From Chryseobacterium sp. (GTDB lineage Bacteria; Bacteroidota; Bacteroidia; Flavobacteriales; Weeksellaceae), in contig JAITUA010000020.1 in assembly GCA_031286615.1 (NCBI GenBank), positions 663,287-727,286 on the forward strand: DNA of 64,000 nt. Direction: 5' to 3'. Of the stretch, positions 1 to 8,743 are shown piece after piece. A program made the position numbers and the translations under genes. The stretch's first letter is position 1, and each line of letters opens with the position of its first letter. The notes under the pieces are model-generated. The model was not told the origin of the DNA and made no database searches. It saw only the letters and a list, made by a program, of their open reading frames with translations.

Positions 1-2132
1 TTCATGCCATTTATCTGAATGTAAAAAATAAAGTGGTCACTACCAATATTAACGGTGCTCAGAACCAGACGCCCACCAAAGTCTATAAGCCGGATGTAAA
101 CTCTGTCAGACTAGAACCTTGTAAGTTTGAAGTCATTAAGATTACAGAAAGTGAAATAAAAGATGGTAAGGCTAATAATACAACCGTTAAAGTTTTTGAT
201 AATGGTAACGGTGTAAAGCAAATACAATCGCCTGCACTGCAGGAACATATTCAGAGAACAATCTTTTATAAATTTGATTCTACCGTCATAGATAAAGACG
301 GGGTAGCCATTCTGAATAATGTACTCAAATTCCTCTTGGAACATAAAGATGCCACCATGAACCTGAGTGGTTACGCCTGTGTAATCGGAAAACAGAATTA
401 TAATAAAGGACTTTCCCAAAGAAGAGCAGACGTTGTCAAAAAATTCTTTGCAGACGGTGGATTAGATCCCAGAAGAATAATCTCTGTAGGAAAAGGAGAA
501 GTAGATCCTACAGATGATAAAAAGGGAAGAGATAATATCAAATATAAAAATGAAAAAGACTATGAAAACAACCGTAGAGTAGATATCTCATTCGTGTTCA
601 ATGCCCATGATGCACAGACTGTTAACTATGAGGTGACAGCGCCTAGTGTATCTATGAAGAAAGACTTAACGATTGATGTTACAGGTTTTCAAACCAATGA
701 ATGTTTCAGAGACAGCAAAGGAAAACATAAGAAACAGGTCCTGATCGTAGATGTAGGCCAGGCAATCGATAAAGGAGACACCGTAAAGACCTTTACTACG
801 CCTTCATTTAATTATGGAGTGTATTCAGATTTATCCAAATTTGATACGATGCCTATACAATACATCTGGCCTATGTGGGCCAATCCAAACCAGTTCCATC
901 TGCATGCACATACCTGCAGATATTTCAGTAATGAAAAAAGAACCACTGTATTAATCAAGGCTTATCCGGATATTAAATGGACGCTAACTTTCTTCGTTAA
1001 TCTTACCAACGAGCTTAGTGTAAAATGGCAAAACCAGCCCGCTGCAAAACATAAAGACCTACAGGCAAAAGCCGGTAAAATAGGCGCTGAAAGAAGATGG
1101 AAACAAAAAGATGCTTCATTCGGATTCAGCCTGAAAAGTGAATGGGAAAAGAACAGAAGCGGAAGTTTTCAGAAAAGTAAAGAGCTTAAAGGAGAATACG
1201 AAACAAAATTTAAAAAGCTCTATGATCTTTTTGGCTCACTCGGAGCAATGTCTGATGGTATTACCAACAAAACCAAAGGACAAGTTAGAAATATGGGATT
1301 TAAAGGTCTTCCAGTAACTTTTGCCATCAAACCACCCAATATTAATCTGAAGGGAGAATGGTGTCTGGAAAGAGCCAAACAGAAAAATACAGAAATAGAA
1401 AGATTAGGAACAAAGGTTGATATATCTTTTAATGCAGAACCCCTGATAGGATTAGAGGTTACTGTTGACCTTCTCTGTACCGCTGTTGGACTTGTTGCAG
1501 GAGCTGTAAGTGGAGGAACTGCTGCGCCGGGAGCGGTGAGATTATATGGAGTGATTAAAGACCAGATGAATACAGGGGTGGAATTTGGGAATGATGATTT
1601 CGGAGCTAAGCTAAGTTCAGATGTTTATATTGATCTCGTTATTTCAAGTGAAATCAAAACTTCAATTGGTTTTTCATTCAATACCGTAAGTGAAAAAGGG
1701 GACAAGCAAGCAAAGATAGAAGCAAAAAATACCCTTAAAATTGAATTAAAAGCAGGAGTTTGGGCAAAAGCAGAAGCCAATCTTGTTATTGTTAAAGTAG
1801 AAGGATATTTTGAGATGAGTGGTAAGGGATCAGCTTCCATTACATTCGGGCATGGTGTGAAATTTGATGATAAAGGATTAAATTACCGTCCGGAATTAGG
1901 ATTCGATGGACTCAATGCTGAATATGTGATCAAAGGAAAAGTAGGAATGTCCGCCAAAAAGAAAATACCTAGAGGAGGTAATAAAAAACCTGCAGAACTT
2001 AAAGGAAGTTCGGAAGACGAAGGTATTATTGCAGAAGGTAAATTTAACGAAATTGTACCTAAATTTGATGTCATCAAAAGTCTCGAAGAACTTTTCGGAT
2101 TCAGTGCCGATATTCCGTTAATAAGAAATTAG
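1..2132 (+). CDS. OmpA-domain large protein, 5' end outside window
   Basis: The reading frame is open to the left edge (codons run in frame from base 3), so this is the C-terminal part of a longer protein. A GTG at 33 is available but is probably internal. Counting from that GTG, an OmpA-like peptidoglycan-binding domain spans about residues 76-188: it opens with FYKFDS (78-83), has the LSQRRADVVKKFF helix (127-139) and closes with NNRRVDISF. The following 500 residues are unlike anything I can name. They include a Gly/Ala-rich, possibly membrane-seeking stretch near 485-505 and beta-rich, Lys/Glu-rich sequence to the end. Five bases separate it from the next lipoprotein gene, so they are probably co-transcribed. 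OmpA-domain proteins of this build occur in Bacteroidota next to type VI or other contact-dependent secretion components; that role is inference. Confidence 0.75.
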   Translation, partial: HAIYLNVKNKVVTTNINGAQNQTPTKVYKPDVNSVRLEPCKFEVIKITESEIKDGKANNTTVKVFDNGNGVKQIQSPALQEHIQRTIFYKFDSTVIDKDGVAILNNVLKFLLEHKDATMNLSGYACVIGKQNYNKGLSQRRADVVKKFFADGGLDPRRIISVGKGEVDPTDDKKGRDNIKYKNEKDYENNRRVDISFVFNAHDAQTVNYEVTAPSVSMKKDLTIDVTGFQTNECFRDSKGKHKKQVLIVDVGQAIDKGDTVKTFTTPSFNYGVYSDLSKFDTMPIQYIWPMWANPNQFHLHAHTCRYFSNEKRTTVLIKAYPDIKWTLTFFVNLTNELSVKWQNQPAAKHKDLQAKAGKIGAERRWKQKDASFGFSLKSEWEKNRSGSFQKSKELKGEYETKFKKLYDLFGSLGAMSDGITNKTKGQVRNMGFKGLPVTFAIKPPNINLKGEWCLERAKQKNTEIERLGTKVDISFNAEPLIGLEVTVDLLCTAVGLVAGAVSGGTAAPGAVRLYGVIKDQMNTGVEFGNDDFGAKLSSDVYIDLVISSEIKTSIGFSFNTVSEKGDKQAKIEAKNTLKIELKAGVWAKAEANLVIVKVEGYFEMSGKGSASITFGHGVKFDDKGLNYRPELGFDGLNAEYVIKGKVGMSAKKKIPRGGNKKPAELKGSSEDEGIIAEGKFNEIVPKFDVIKSLEELFGFSADIPLIRN

Positions 2133-2137
2133 ATAAT

Positions 2138-2737
2138 ATGAAAAAGATCGTTTTAATAATTTTGTGTTTTATCATGTTTGTATCATGCCAGTCACAACAA
2201 AAGACAGACCTGGAGAAAGTAGATTTTTCCAAAGGGTATAAAGAAGTTTTGAAAGATACCAGGTATCAGACAGAGGCAAGGGAAATTGTAACCACACTCC
2301 CTATTGCGTATACCAAAGATGTAGCCGGATACAAATTCGGGAATATCTCCTTTCCGGAACATAAAGAAAATAACGTAAAAAGCTCTACAGTAGGATTATT
2401 AATAAACAATCCTGCAGAAAAACTTACAAAAGGAATAAAAATAGAATGGGAAGATACCGCTGCAGGAAATGATCTTTTGGCTTATCTGAAATCACAATAC
2501 AAAAATCCTAAGGTTCTTGCCGGAGTTCCTGAAAAGAACAATGAAGGTAAAATATTGGGAAATGCAGCCTATCTATGGGATCTGAAAGATAAAACAATGG
2601 TATTGGTACAATATTATGAATATACCAATAATAAACCCAATACTTCCTCTGTTCTCTATATTGTAGACAAGCAGGTGAAGACTGCAGACGGGCAGGAAAC
2701 TGCTGCTGCACATCTTGTAAAAACTTATACTCCATAG
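2138..2737 (+). CDS. small lipoprotein, function unknown
   Basis: 199 residues with a clear lipoprotein signal (MKKIVLIILCFIMFVSC, Cys 17 as lipid site), so it should be anchored in the envelope facing the periplasm or the cell surface. The mature part has no domain I recognise. It is predicted mixed alpha/beta, with a GNISFP strand near residue 69, a KNPKVL segment near 120 and a WDLKDK strand near 148. It begins 5 bases after the OmpA-domain gene and ends 13 bases before the GIDE-like gene, so it is part of one transcription unit. In such a setting small lipoproteins are often cognate partners or immunity factors for a neighbouring secreted protein; nothing in the sequence proves that here. 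Confidence 0.7.
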   Translation: MKKIVLIILCFIMFVSCQSQQKTDLEKVDFSKGYKEVLKDTRYQTEAREIVTTLPIAYTKDVAGYKFGNISFPEHKENNVKSSTVGLLINNPAEKLTKGIKIEWEDTAAGNDLLAYLKSQYKNPKVLAGVPEKNNEGKILGNAAYLWDLKDKTMVLVQYYEYTNNKPNTSSVLYIVDKQVKTADGQETAAAHLVKTYTP

Positions 2738-2750
2738 CAGATTCTTATTG

Positions 2751-3401
2751 ATGGATAATTATGATTATTATGCAGAAAAAGTAATTACGTATTTACCGTT
2801 AGTTATACTTTCTATTATTGCAGTCGTTTTACTGCTTCCTAATTCTAGAAAAAGATTTTTAAGAATTCAGGCATCATTACCTACATCCAAAATAAAATCA
2901 GTGGCCATGGGACTGGTAGAAATTCAGGGGAAACTGATTATGAAAGAACCTTTAATTTCACCTGTTGCAAGAGAAGAATGCATAGGATATTATTATACTA
3001 TTGAAGATGTTACAAGAGATAAGGAAGGAAAAAATTCTTATACAACCATTCATAAAGAAACCCAGTGTAATCTCTTTCAAATGCAGGATGATACAGGAAC
3101 CATTGAAGTACATCCGGAAGGGATAGAATTGATATTCATCGAAGAAACAAATGTAAGTTATAACGGACAGAAAAGATATAAGGAAACACTGCTTAAATCT
3201 GGTCAGGAAATGCTGCTGGTAGGTGCCGCTGATTCCAGAAACGGAGAAGCCTTTATCAAAAAAGATACAGGTCATAAGCTTTTAGGAATTACCACTGCAG
3301 CAGGAATTTCAGTCTGGAATAAATACCAGCCTCTGTTGAGATCATTTCTGGTAACCTGTATCGTTATACTTATAGTAATGATTTTAATCTTATCACAATA
3401 A
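2751..3401 (+). CDS. GIDE/MUL1-like two-TM membrane protein
   Basis: About 217 residues. An N-terminal membrane segment (LPLVILSIIAVVLLLP) and a C-terminal one (SFLVTCIVILIVMILIL) flank a soluble domain resembling the GIDE (E3 ubiquitin-ligase MUL1-type) domain: it keeps the pattern VEIQGKL, PLISPVAREECIGYYYTIEDV and a late DDTGTIEVHPEG. Bacteria have this domain without the RING part, so no ligase activity is implied. The usual start would be the ATG at 2751; the TTG codon just before it is an unlikely start. The stop codon overlaps the lemA start (TAATG), which implies translational coupling. GIDE-like and LemA proteins commonly occur as neighbours in bacteria. The molecular role is unknown. 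Confidence 0.75.
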   Translation: MDNYDYYAEKVITYLPLVILSIIAVVLLLPNSRKRFLRIQASLPTSKIKSVAMGLVEIQGKLIMKEPLISPVAREECIGYYYTIEDVTRDKEGKNSYTTIHKETQCNLFQMQDDTGTIEVHPEGIELIFIEETNVSYNGQKRYKETLLKSGQEMLLVGAADSRNGEAFIKKDTGHKLLGITTAAGISVWNKYQPLLRSFLVTCIVILIVMILILSQ

Positions 3402-3961
3402 TGGATCAAATTGTAGCCATCGTTATCGCCGTATTTCTTATCATAGCCATTCTGGCTTTTTTCATCAGTTTGTACAATAAGCTTGTCATGCTGAAATTCA
3501 ATGTGGAAAAAGCATATGGGAATATAGATGTTATTTTAAAACAAAGAGCCGATGAAATTCCTAACCTTGTAAACGTTGCCAAACAATTTATGAATCATGA
3601 AAAAGATTTGCTTACCAAACTGACTGAGCTTAGAACTTTCTATAACACTACGAATGATTCTGACAGAAAAACGGAACTCGCAAACGAGACCTCAAAAGCA
3701 CTCTCATCATTTTTTGCCGTTTCAGAAAACTATCCGGGCCTTCTTTCTAATAATAACTTTTTGGAACTGCAGAAAAGAGTTTCCGGAATGGAAGATAAAA
3801 TAGCAGACAGAAGAGAATTTTTCAATGACAGCGTAAGTCTTTATAATATAGGAATTCATGAATTTCCCAATGTTATTCTGGCAAAAACGCTAGGTTATAA
3901 AGACAAAACCTTATTAGAAGTTTCAAATCAGGAAAAACAATATGAAGGAATTCAGTTTTAA
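3401..3961 (+). CDS. lemA: LemA family protein
   Basis: 186 residues. One N-terminal transmembrane helix (IVAIVIAVFLIIAILAFFISLYN) is followed by the long antiparallel helices typical of LemA. Family hallmarks are visible: KFNVEKAYGNIDVILKQRADEIPNLVN after the membrane segment, the central NFLELQKRVSGMEDKIADRREFFND stretch, and YN near the end. LemA proteins are envelope-anchored helical-bundle proteins of unknown biochemical role, often encoded with TPM- or GIDE-domain proteins. The start codon overlaps the stop of the GIDE-like gene, and the 3' end overlaps the next small membrane protein gene by 20 bases, so the three are probably translated as a coupled set. Confidence 0.88.
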   Translation: MDQIVAIVIAVFLIIAILAFFISLYNKLVMLKFNVEKAYGNIDVILKQRADEIPNLVNVAKQFMNHEKDLLTKLTELRTFYNTTNDSDRKTELANETSKALSSFFAVSENYPGLLSNNNFLELQKRVSGMEDKIADRREFFNDSVSLYNIGIHEFPNVILAKTLGYKDKTLLEVSNQEKQYEGIQF

Positions 3962-4310
3962 TACATTTTTCGGGTATGAAAGTATACTGATGGAAAAACC
4001 CGAAATTGTTCTTTTCGGAGCATTGCTGATTCCTATAGGCCTGATTATGGTGGTCAGTATGATAGGCTGGGTTTTCAGAAAACTGAAATTCAATATGTAT
4101 ATTATTCAGGCCATACTATACACACTGCTTTTCACATTCTTTTTTGGAACAGTCACTATGCTGATTCTTTTTTTTATAACAGATAAGAACGGAGTGAAAC
4201 TTGCGTGGTGCTGGAGTTCTATTCTCCTGGGAATGTTCTGCTTTAGCATCATCAATACCAATACCATCAGTAAAATGTTTACCGATTGGTCTAAAATCAT
4301 TAAAAACTAA
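3942..4310 (+). CDS. small three-TM membrane protein, unknown
   Basis: 122 residues, no recognised family. Three hydrophobic segments are visible: IVLFGALLIPIGLIMVVSMIGWVF, AILYTLLFTFFFGTVTMLILFFI and LAWCWSSILLGMFCFSIINT. The gene starts inside the last codons of lemA (20-base overlap) and ends 4 bases before the next gene. This tight packing is the main argument that it is real. It presumably acts in the membrane together with LemA and the GIDE-like protein. No catalytic motif is seen. Confidence 0.62.
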   Translation: MKEFSFNTFFGYESILMEKPEIVLFGALLIPIGLIMVVSMIGWVFRKLKFNMYIIQAILYTLLFTFFFGTVTMLILFFITDKNGVKLAWCWSSILLGMFCFSIINTNTISKMFTDWSKIIKN

Positions 4311-4314
4311 AATT

Positions 4315-5088
4315 ATGATAAAACAACCCTATTATATGATCGATTTCAGTGCATCAGCCTGTTTGTTCGAGATAAGGATTAATGATTATCCTGTGATTCA
4401 TATGAATGTTGAAGGGCAGGTAGCTACTAATATTCCGATTAATTTTGCCATACTGAAAAGTGGTGTTCAGTCTATATCAGCAACCATTTTACCCAATATC
4501 GGCGATTTGCAGCTGCACCCTAAATCAGAATTGAAATTTAATATTAAACTTTTTGATGTGGCTAATGATTTCGTTTTTGACCAACAGTTTGGAGACTATC
4601 GGTCTGAAGCCATAGAAGATAAAAAGAAACAGGTTATTAAACATGTGGGTTCCTTTAAAGCAGAAGTTCCCTATCAGCTGTCTGCGTGGCAGAACGGAAG
4701 AAATCTGCAGGATGTTAAGGACAACAGAAAAAAACTGGAACAGGCTTATGATCATATATCAAGATTAATAAGAGAAAATAAATTTGAGGATTATAAGAAA
4801 TCAATTTCCAAAAGAGAGGAAAATATGGCTGCTTCAATGTATCTTTCGAAAGCAGAATCAGAAGAACGTTTTACTGATCTTGTAAATGATTTCAAATCCG
4901 GATTTAAAATACAGCCAGTTTCTAAAGATGCAGTTATGTTTGTATGTGCAGAAAATAAAGTCGCTTTTTTAAAAAAGGCAAACGGAGAATCTGCTTTATA
5001 TCTGGAAAACCCGGAAACAGAAGAAGAACTGATGCTTGATATTTCATTTTATATTCCGGAAGGAAAAGAAGAATTTGAAATAATCTAA
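4315..5088 (+). CDS. soluble protein of unknown function
   Basis: 258 residues from the ATG at 4315. The frame is open further upstream, but that stretch overlaps the preceding gene and has no family-like sequence, so I chose the ATG 4 bases after the previous stop. No signal peptide or membrane helix. The N-terminal half (FSASACLFEIRINDYPVIH, IPINFAILKSGVQSISATILPN) looks like a beta-sandwich. The middle (residues about 125-185) is a charged helical region, and the C-terminus is acidic. I do not recognise a named domain. A short 'EIRINDYPV' style opening is also seen in cytosolic accessory proteins next to secreted effectors in other bacteria, so a chaperone, adaptor or immunity role is conceivable but unproven. 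Confidence 0.66.
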   Translation: MIKQPYYMIDFSASACLFEIRINDYPVIHMNVEGQVATNIPINFAILKSGVQSISATILPNIGDLQLHPKSELKFNIKLFDVANDFVFDQQFGDYRSEAIEDKKKQVIKHVGSFKAEVPYQLSAWQNGRNLQDVKDNRKKLEQAYDHISRLIRENKFEDYKKSISKREENMAASMYLSKAESEERFTDLVNDFKSGFKIQPVSKDAVMFVCAENKVAFLKKANGESALYLENPETEEELMLDISFYIPEGKEEFEII

Positions 5089-5106
5089 TTACATTTATAT
5101 TATTCT

Positions 5107-5757
5107 ATGAAAAAGCGGAACGTTTTCTTGCTGATTTTTGCTGTATTGATCAATATCTGTTGTGGAAATAAATCATTTGATCTTTCATCAGTTACATTAG
5201 GCGATGATGCAAAGAAGTATGACTTTGAAAACAAAGATTTATTTATGAAAGATGTTGCAAAAGCAGATATCATTCAATACTATGCTGATGAAAATAAAGG
5301 AGTAACCTACGGAAATATACCCTTAGACAATACGGTGGGTACAAGAATTACGGTTTACAAAGGGAAAGTAGGAGCTGTAGATACCAATGCTGCAGAAAAA
5401 TACTCTCTGGAATTTGTAGAAAAAATAGTGAAAAAACATGGAAATCCTACAGCTTCTATCACCGATAAAGCAACCATAGATGTTAAACTTGTAAAGCCAA
5501 TTTTTGAAAAGCTGAAAAAGCTGTCTCCCGAAAAAGTTTCATGGGATCAAAATCAAAAAAATGCCTTTACTTACCCAACTTCCTTCTTCTGGGATGATGG
5601 TAAAAATTATTCCATACTCAGTATCTCCATTGAAAATGACGGAAAAATAAGAAACAAATACATTTCCGTTACGAAAGATGCGTATCGTAATAATGCCGTA
5701 TTTGGATTAAAATATCCAACACCTCCTGCTTCTCCATGGTATAAGTATATGAAGTAA
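5107..5757 (+). CDS. lipoprotein-like envelope protein, unknown
   Basis: 216 residues starting with a basic, hydrophobic signal (MKKRNVFLLIFAVLINICCG) that ends in two cysteines, so lipidation is likely although the lipobox is atypical. The mature part has no named domain. Its order of elements is similar to the lipoprotein at 2138: a YGNIPLD strand near residue 64, a KKHGNPTA segment near 115 and a FFWDDGKNYSIL strand near 160. This suggests the two could share a fold. It lies 18 bases after the previous gene in the same direction, and a 125-base gap follows it. Confidence 0.65.
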   Translation: MKKRNVFLLIFAVLINICCGNKSFDLSSVTLGDDAKKYDFENKDLFMKDVAKADIIQYYADENKGVTYGNIPLDNTVGTRITVYKGKVGAVDTNAAEKYSLEFVEKIVKKHGNPTASITDKATIDVKLVKPIFEKLKKLSPEKVSWDQNQKNAFTYPTSFFWDDGKNYSILSISIENDGKIRNKYISVTKDAYRNNAVFGLKYPTPPASPWYKYMK

Positions 5758-5882
5758 AATGTGTACCCAAAGAAGAAAATGAAATAGAAAAACAGGAAAA
5801 TGATAAATAAAAATCAGGTTTCAAATACTTGAATCGCTTTTTTTCTGTTGTATTCTTATAATCAGGTACTAACACTAACATT

Positions 5883-6599
5883 ATGAAAAAATTGAAATAT
5901 GTATTAATACCAGTAATCTGCCTGGGGTTTATATCATGCAGCCAGCAGAAAAATAAAGATACTGAGTTGATGCTTGAAATGAAGGGAAGTACTCAGACGG
6001 AACCATTTAATCTTGCAAAACTTAAAACCGGACAGAACATTAATGAAATTTTAAAATCTGCCGGAGCAACAGCCAAAGAAGCAGTACGTACCAGTGAGGT
6101 GACCCTTATCGGAAACGAAAAACTTGCTTTTTCATCAAAAGAACTATTACATTTCAATGGAATAGATCTGGAAGGAAAGAATAATAAAAATACCAATAAA
6201 GTAATTTTACACTTCGGAAAAGTAGATCAGGAAATTGGCCCTCTTGCCAATGAAAAAGAAGACGAATTGGGAATGTACCAGCTTGATATTTATACAGAAC
6301 AGGAAAAAACAGCACTTCTGGACAACTTAAACAAAACACTTCAGAAACCTAGTTTTGATACCGTACATGAAGGTTTTGAATCAGAGGTTAAAGATAATGA
6401 GATCATCCAGACTCAAAATAAACTCAGACAGGAAGTAGCTATCTGGAGAAACAAAGATATGCTCTATTACTACTGCGAAACCAAAATAGACAACAGACCT
6501 GACGAATACCGCTGTAACCTTTTTGTTTTTAAAAATAAAGAATGGAAAGACCTTTTAAAAGGATCAGGATATCCGGATCTGGATAAGATATCCCTATAA
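5883..6599 (+). CDS. lipoprotein, function unknown
   Basis: 238 residues with a good lipoprotein signal (MKKLKYVLIPVICLGFISC, Cys 19). The mature sequence is soluble, Lys/Glu/Asn-rich and without recognised domain. Aromatic-rich strands occur near the end (AIWRNKDMLYYYCETKID, YRCNLFVFKNKEW), including one pair of cysteines that could form a disulfide. It is the last gene of the left-hand cluster and ends 55 bases before a strong bidirectional terminator. A 125-base gap before it could hold its own promoter, so it may not belong to the upstream operon. Confidence 0.68.
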   Translation: MKKLKYVLIPVICLGFISCSQQKNKDTELMLEMKGSTQTEPFNLAKLKTGQNINEILKSAGATAKEAVRTSEVTLIGNEKLAFSSKELLHFNGIDLEGKNNKNTNKVILHFGKVDQEIGPLANEKEDELGMYQLDIYTEQEKTALLDNLNKTLQKPSFDTVHEGFESEVKDNEIIQTQNKLRQEVAIWRNKDMLYYYCETKIDNRPDEYRCNLFVFKNKEWKDLLKGSGYPDLDKISL

Positions 6600-6653
6600 C
6601 ATTTGCATTGTCAATCAGCTTGCTGATCCTTATTTACTCTTTAAAAATAAGAA

Positions 6654-6678
6654 ATGCCGGTCTCAAAAAGACCGGCAT
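6654..6678. terminator. bidirectional rho-independent terminator
   Basis: Perfect 10-bp stem ATGCCGGTCT / AGACCGGCAT with a 5-base loop, flanked by T-rich sequence on both sides. It sits between convergent genes (lipoprotein on +, nuclease on -) and can serve both. Confidence 0.88.
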
Positions 6679-6701
6679 TTTATATACAGTTGGTATCTGA
6701 A

Positions 6702-8492
6702 TTATTTTACCAAAAACTGCATCGTAGTCTGATCCAGTTTCAAAATGTAAATTCCCTGACCAAGATTTCTTGTTTTGATAGAATTTCCATCCCTGAAAGG
6801 CTGATCAATCGTCTGAAGAACTTTCCCCTGAAGATTATAAATTTCAGCTTTTTTAACTTTCTGAAGATCTCCTTTTACAAAAATCTCCTGATTAGTAATT
6901 GGGTTAGGAGAAATTTTAAAGCTCTTTGCTGAAGTTTCCAAAGCTGTAGTTTGTGCCATTCTTGCAGATGTTCCCGGATAACATGTCCAGGCAAGATCAT
7001 CAATAGCAACTCTGTTGCTTGAAGAATTGTTTACCAGGCTTACCACTACATTTCCGGACATATTGATATTGCTGATGGTAGTAGTTGTAGATGAAGTACT
7101 GTAAGGAATAGTTCCTACGCTTGTTCCGTTTACTTTTACATCAAAAGTACCATTCGTTCCTGAGAATTTAAGCTGTGTAGTTACAGTTAAAGAACCAATA
7201 CCGTTTGCAGAAGTACCGGAAGTTAAAGAACCGTTTCTTACCGTAATCGCTTTATTGTTAATAGTCTGATCAGTTCTTGCATCCGTTGCTGTCCATGAGA
7301 TTCCTCCATTGCTCCATGTTCTCGTTGTGTAACTAGAGTTGGCTGCAGGAATGGTTTCAAAAGTTTCATTAGCACAATTAGTTGCCGGAGTAGTACCTCC
7401 TGAATTGGTAGTACCGGAAACCGTTGAACTGTTTGATGACGAATTTCCTGCCGCATCCTTCGCTACAACATAAAAGCTGTACGTAGTAGAAGGAGTAAGT
7501 CCTGAAATAGTCGTTGAAGTTGAACTTACCGTAGTGGCCAGATTCCCGTTCATATAAACATTGTAAGCTGTTACTCCTACATTATCCGTAGAAGCATTCC
7601 ACGCAAGAGAAATACTGCTGGAAGTTTTTCCTGAAACATTAAGCCCCGTTGCTGTGGTTGGAGCCTGAGTATCACCTGAAGGCTGTTGAGAACCCCAGAT
7701 AAGATTTACATAATTCGGGTTATCAATAAATGGATTCCTGTTTCCCTGGAAAGTATAAGATGCATTATTTCTTTTGATCTCAGCCTGAGAAACCGGGTCC
7801 TGATTATGCCATGCCAGAAGAACATTCAGTTCCCATGTCTGCAATCCCGGGAATGTAGAACTTCCCAGCATGTTTCCCGAAGAAAAAGAAGAAAGTTTAC
7901 TCTGGTAACGGGTTACAAAATAAAAAATCATACGCGCTACATCACCTTTAAACTCATCAATCGGCTCGAAAACTGTCCCAGAATATCCTGAAGAAGCTGA
8001 TGTTCCAAGCTTAGATCCATTCTGTGAAGTAAAAGAAGCGCTTCCTACCTTCCCGAAAGGATAATTACTTCTCATTCCGTTTACTTTTCCATCTGTAGCT
8101 CTGATGAAATTAACGTCAGAAACCATTGGTGAAGCTTCATTAAAAAGACTTTGAGGAACAATATGCTCCCTGTTGTAGCAATTTCCTTCCGTAGAATAAG
8201 TTCCACACTGGTTGGTTCCCGGAGTGTACTTATAAGGATCTGTACCTGCAGGCCTTTCAGAATAGATATCAAGGATAGAACCGTCATTTTCATAATCCTT
8301 ATCAATATCTGTGGTTTTATAAGCTGTCCACAGACCACCGTAACCTTTGTCCATATGTCCGTTGGTGATAATGCTGCTTAATTCCGTTTTCAGCGCTGCG
8401 CCACTCAATCCGTTGGCAGAATTGTAGTATCCTGCAGGTGCCTGTGCGTGGGCCAGTCCTGTAAATACAACCAAAAGTAATACCTTTTTCAT
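6702..8492 (-). CDS. secreted endonuclease I with FnIII and T9SS sorting domain
   Basis: 596 residues. Signal peptide MKKVLLLVVFTGLAHA is followed by an endonuclease I (EndA/Dns-type, beta-beta-alpha metal) domain to about residue 270, with the NREHIVPQSLF motif at 107-117 that carries the catalytic His. A fibronectin type III domain follows (about 273-362), then a beta-rich module of about 135 residues, possibly carbohydrate- or surface-binding. The last 75 residues form a type A T9SS sorting domain (FKISPNP ... GIYILKLDQ ... QFLVK). It should be exported across the outer membrane and degrade extracellular DNA or RNA, for nutrients or biofilm remodelling. The gene is monocistronic, ends at a shared terminator and is divergent from another T9SS cargo gene. 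Confidence 0.93.
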   Translation of the reverse strand: MKKVLLLVVFTGLAHAQAPAGYYNSANGLSGAALKTELSSIITNGHMDKGYGGLWTAYKTTDIDKDYENDGSILDIYSERPAGTDPYKYTPGTNQCGTYSTEGNCYNREHIVPQSLFNEASPMVSDVNFIRATDGKVNGMRSNYPFGKVGSASFTSQNGSKLGTSASSGYSGTVFEPIDEFKGDVARMIFYFVTRYQSKLSSFSSGNMLGSSTFPGLQTWELNVLLAWHNQDPVSQAEIKRNNASYTFQGNRNPFIDNPNYVNLIWGSQQPSGDTQAPTTATGLNVSGKTSSSISLAWNASTDNVGVTAYNVYMNGNLATTVSSTSTTISGLTPSTTYSFYVVAKDAAGNSSSNSSTVSGTTNSGGTTPATNCANETFETIPAANSSYTTRTWSNGGISWTATDARTDQTINNKAITVRNGSLTSGTSANGIGSLTVTTQLKFSGTNGTFDVKVNGTSVGTIPYSTSSTTTTISNINMSGNVVVSLVNNSSSNRVAIDDLAWTCYPGTSARMAQTTALETSAKSFKISPNPITNQEIFVKGDLQKVKKAEIYNLQGKVLQTIDQPFRDGNSIKTRNLGQGIYILKLDQTTMQFLVK

Positions 8493-8719
8493 TATAATAT
8501 TTTTTTGTAAGATTAAGATAATTTAGTGAATATAAAATTATATAATTATTAAGATTTATACCAGTTGATATTAAATTTTGTAAATCTTTTTTTATTTGTT
8601 TTTATAATGTTTTTATAATGTTTTTATGTTAATATTATTTTAATGGTATTGAGGTTATTTTTAATGATTTGTTGATATAAATCATAATAATTTGTAAAAT
8701 TTCAAAATGATTTTATTTT

Positions 8720-8727
8720 TACATTTG
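8720..8727 (+). promoter_or_regulatory. putative -7 box TACATTTG
   Basis: Matches the Bacteroidota -7 consensus TAnnTTTG and lies 16 bases before the ATG at 8744. No -33 TTTG at normal spacing is present (the nearest is 25 bases upstream). The 251-base intergenic region is extremely AT-rich and must also hold the promoter of the divergent nuclease. Confidence 0.5.
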
Positions 8728-8743
8728 TTTAAATTTATTTAGA

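Noticed and set aside
4201-4314. N-terminal extension of the unknown protein at 4315
   Set aside because: Overlaps the three-TM protein gene in another frame and starts at no plausible signal; the ATG at 4315 is adjacent to the previous stop.
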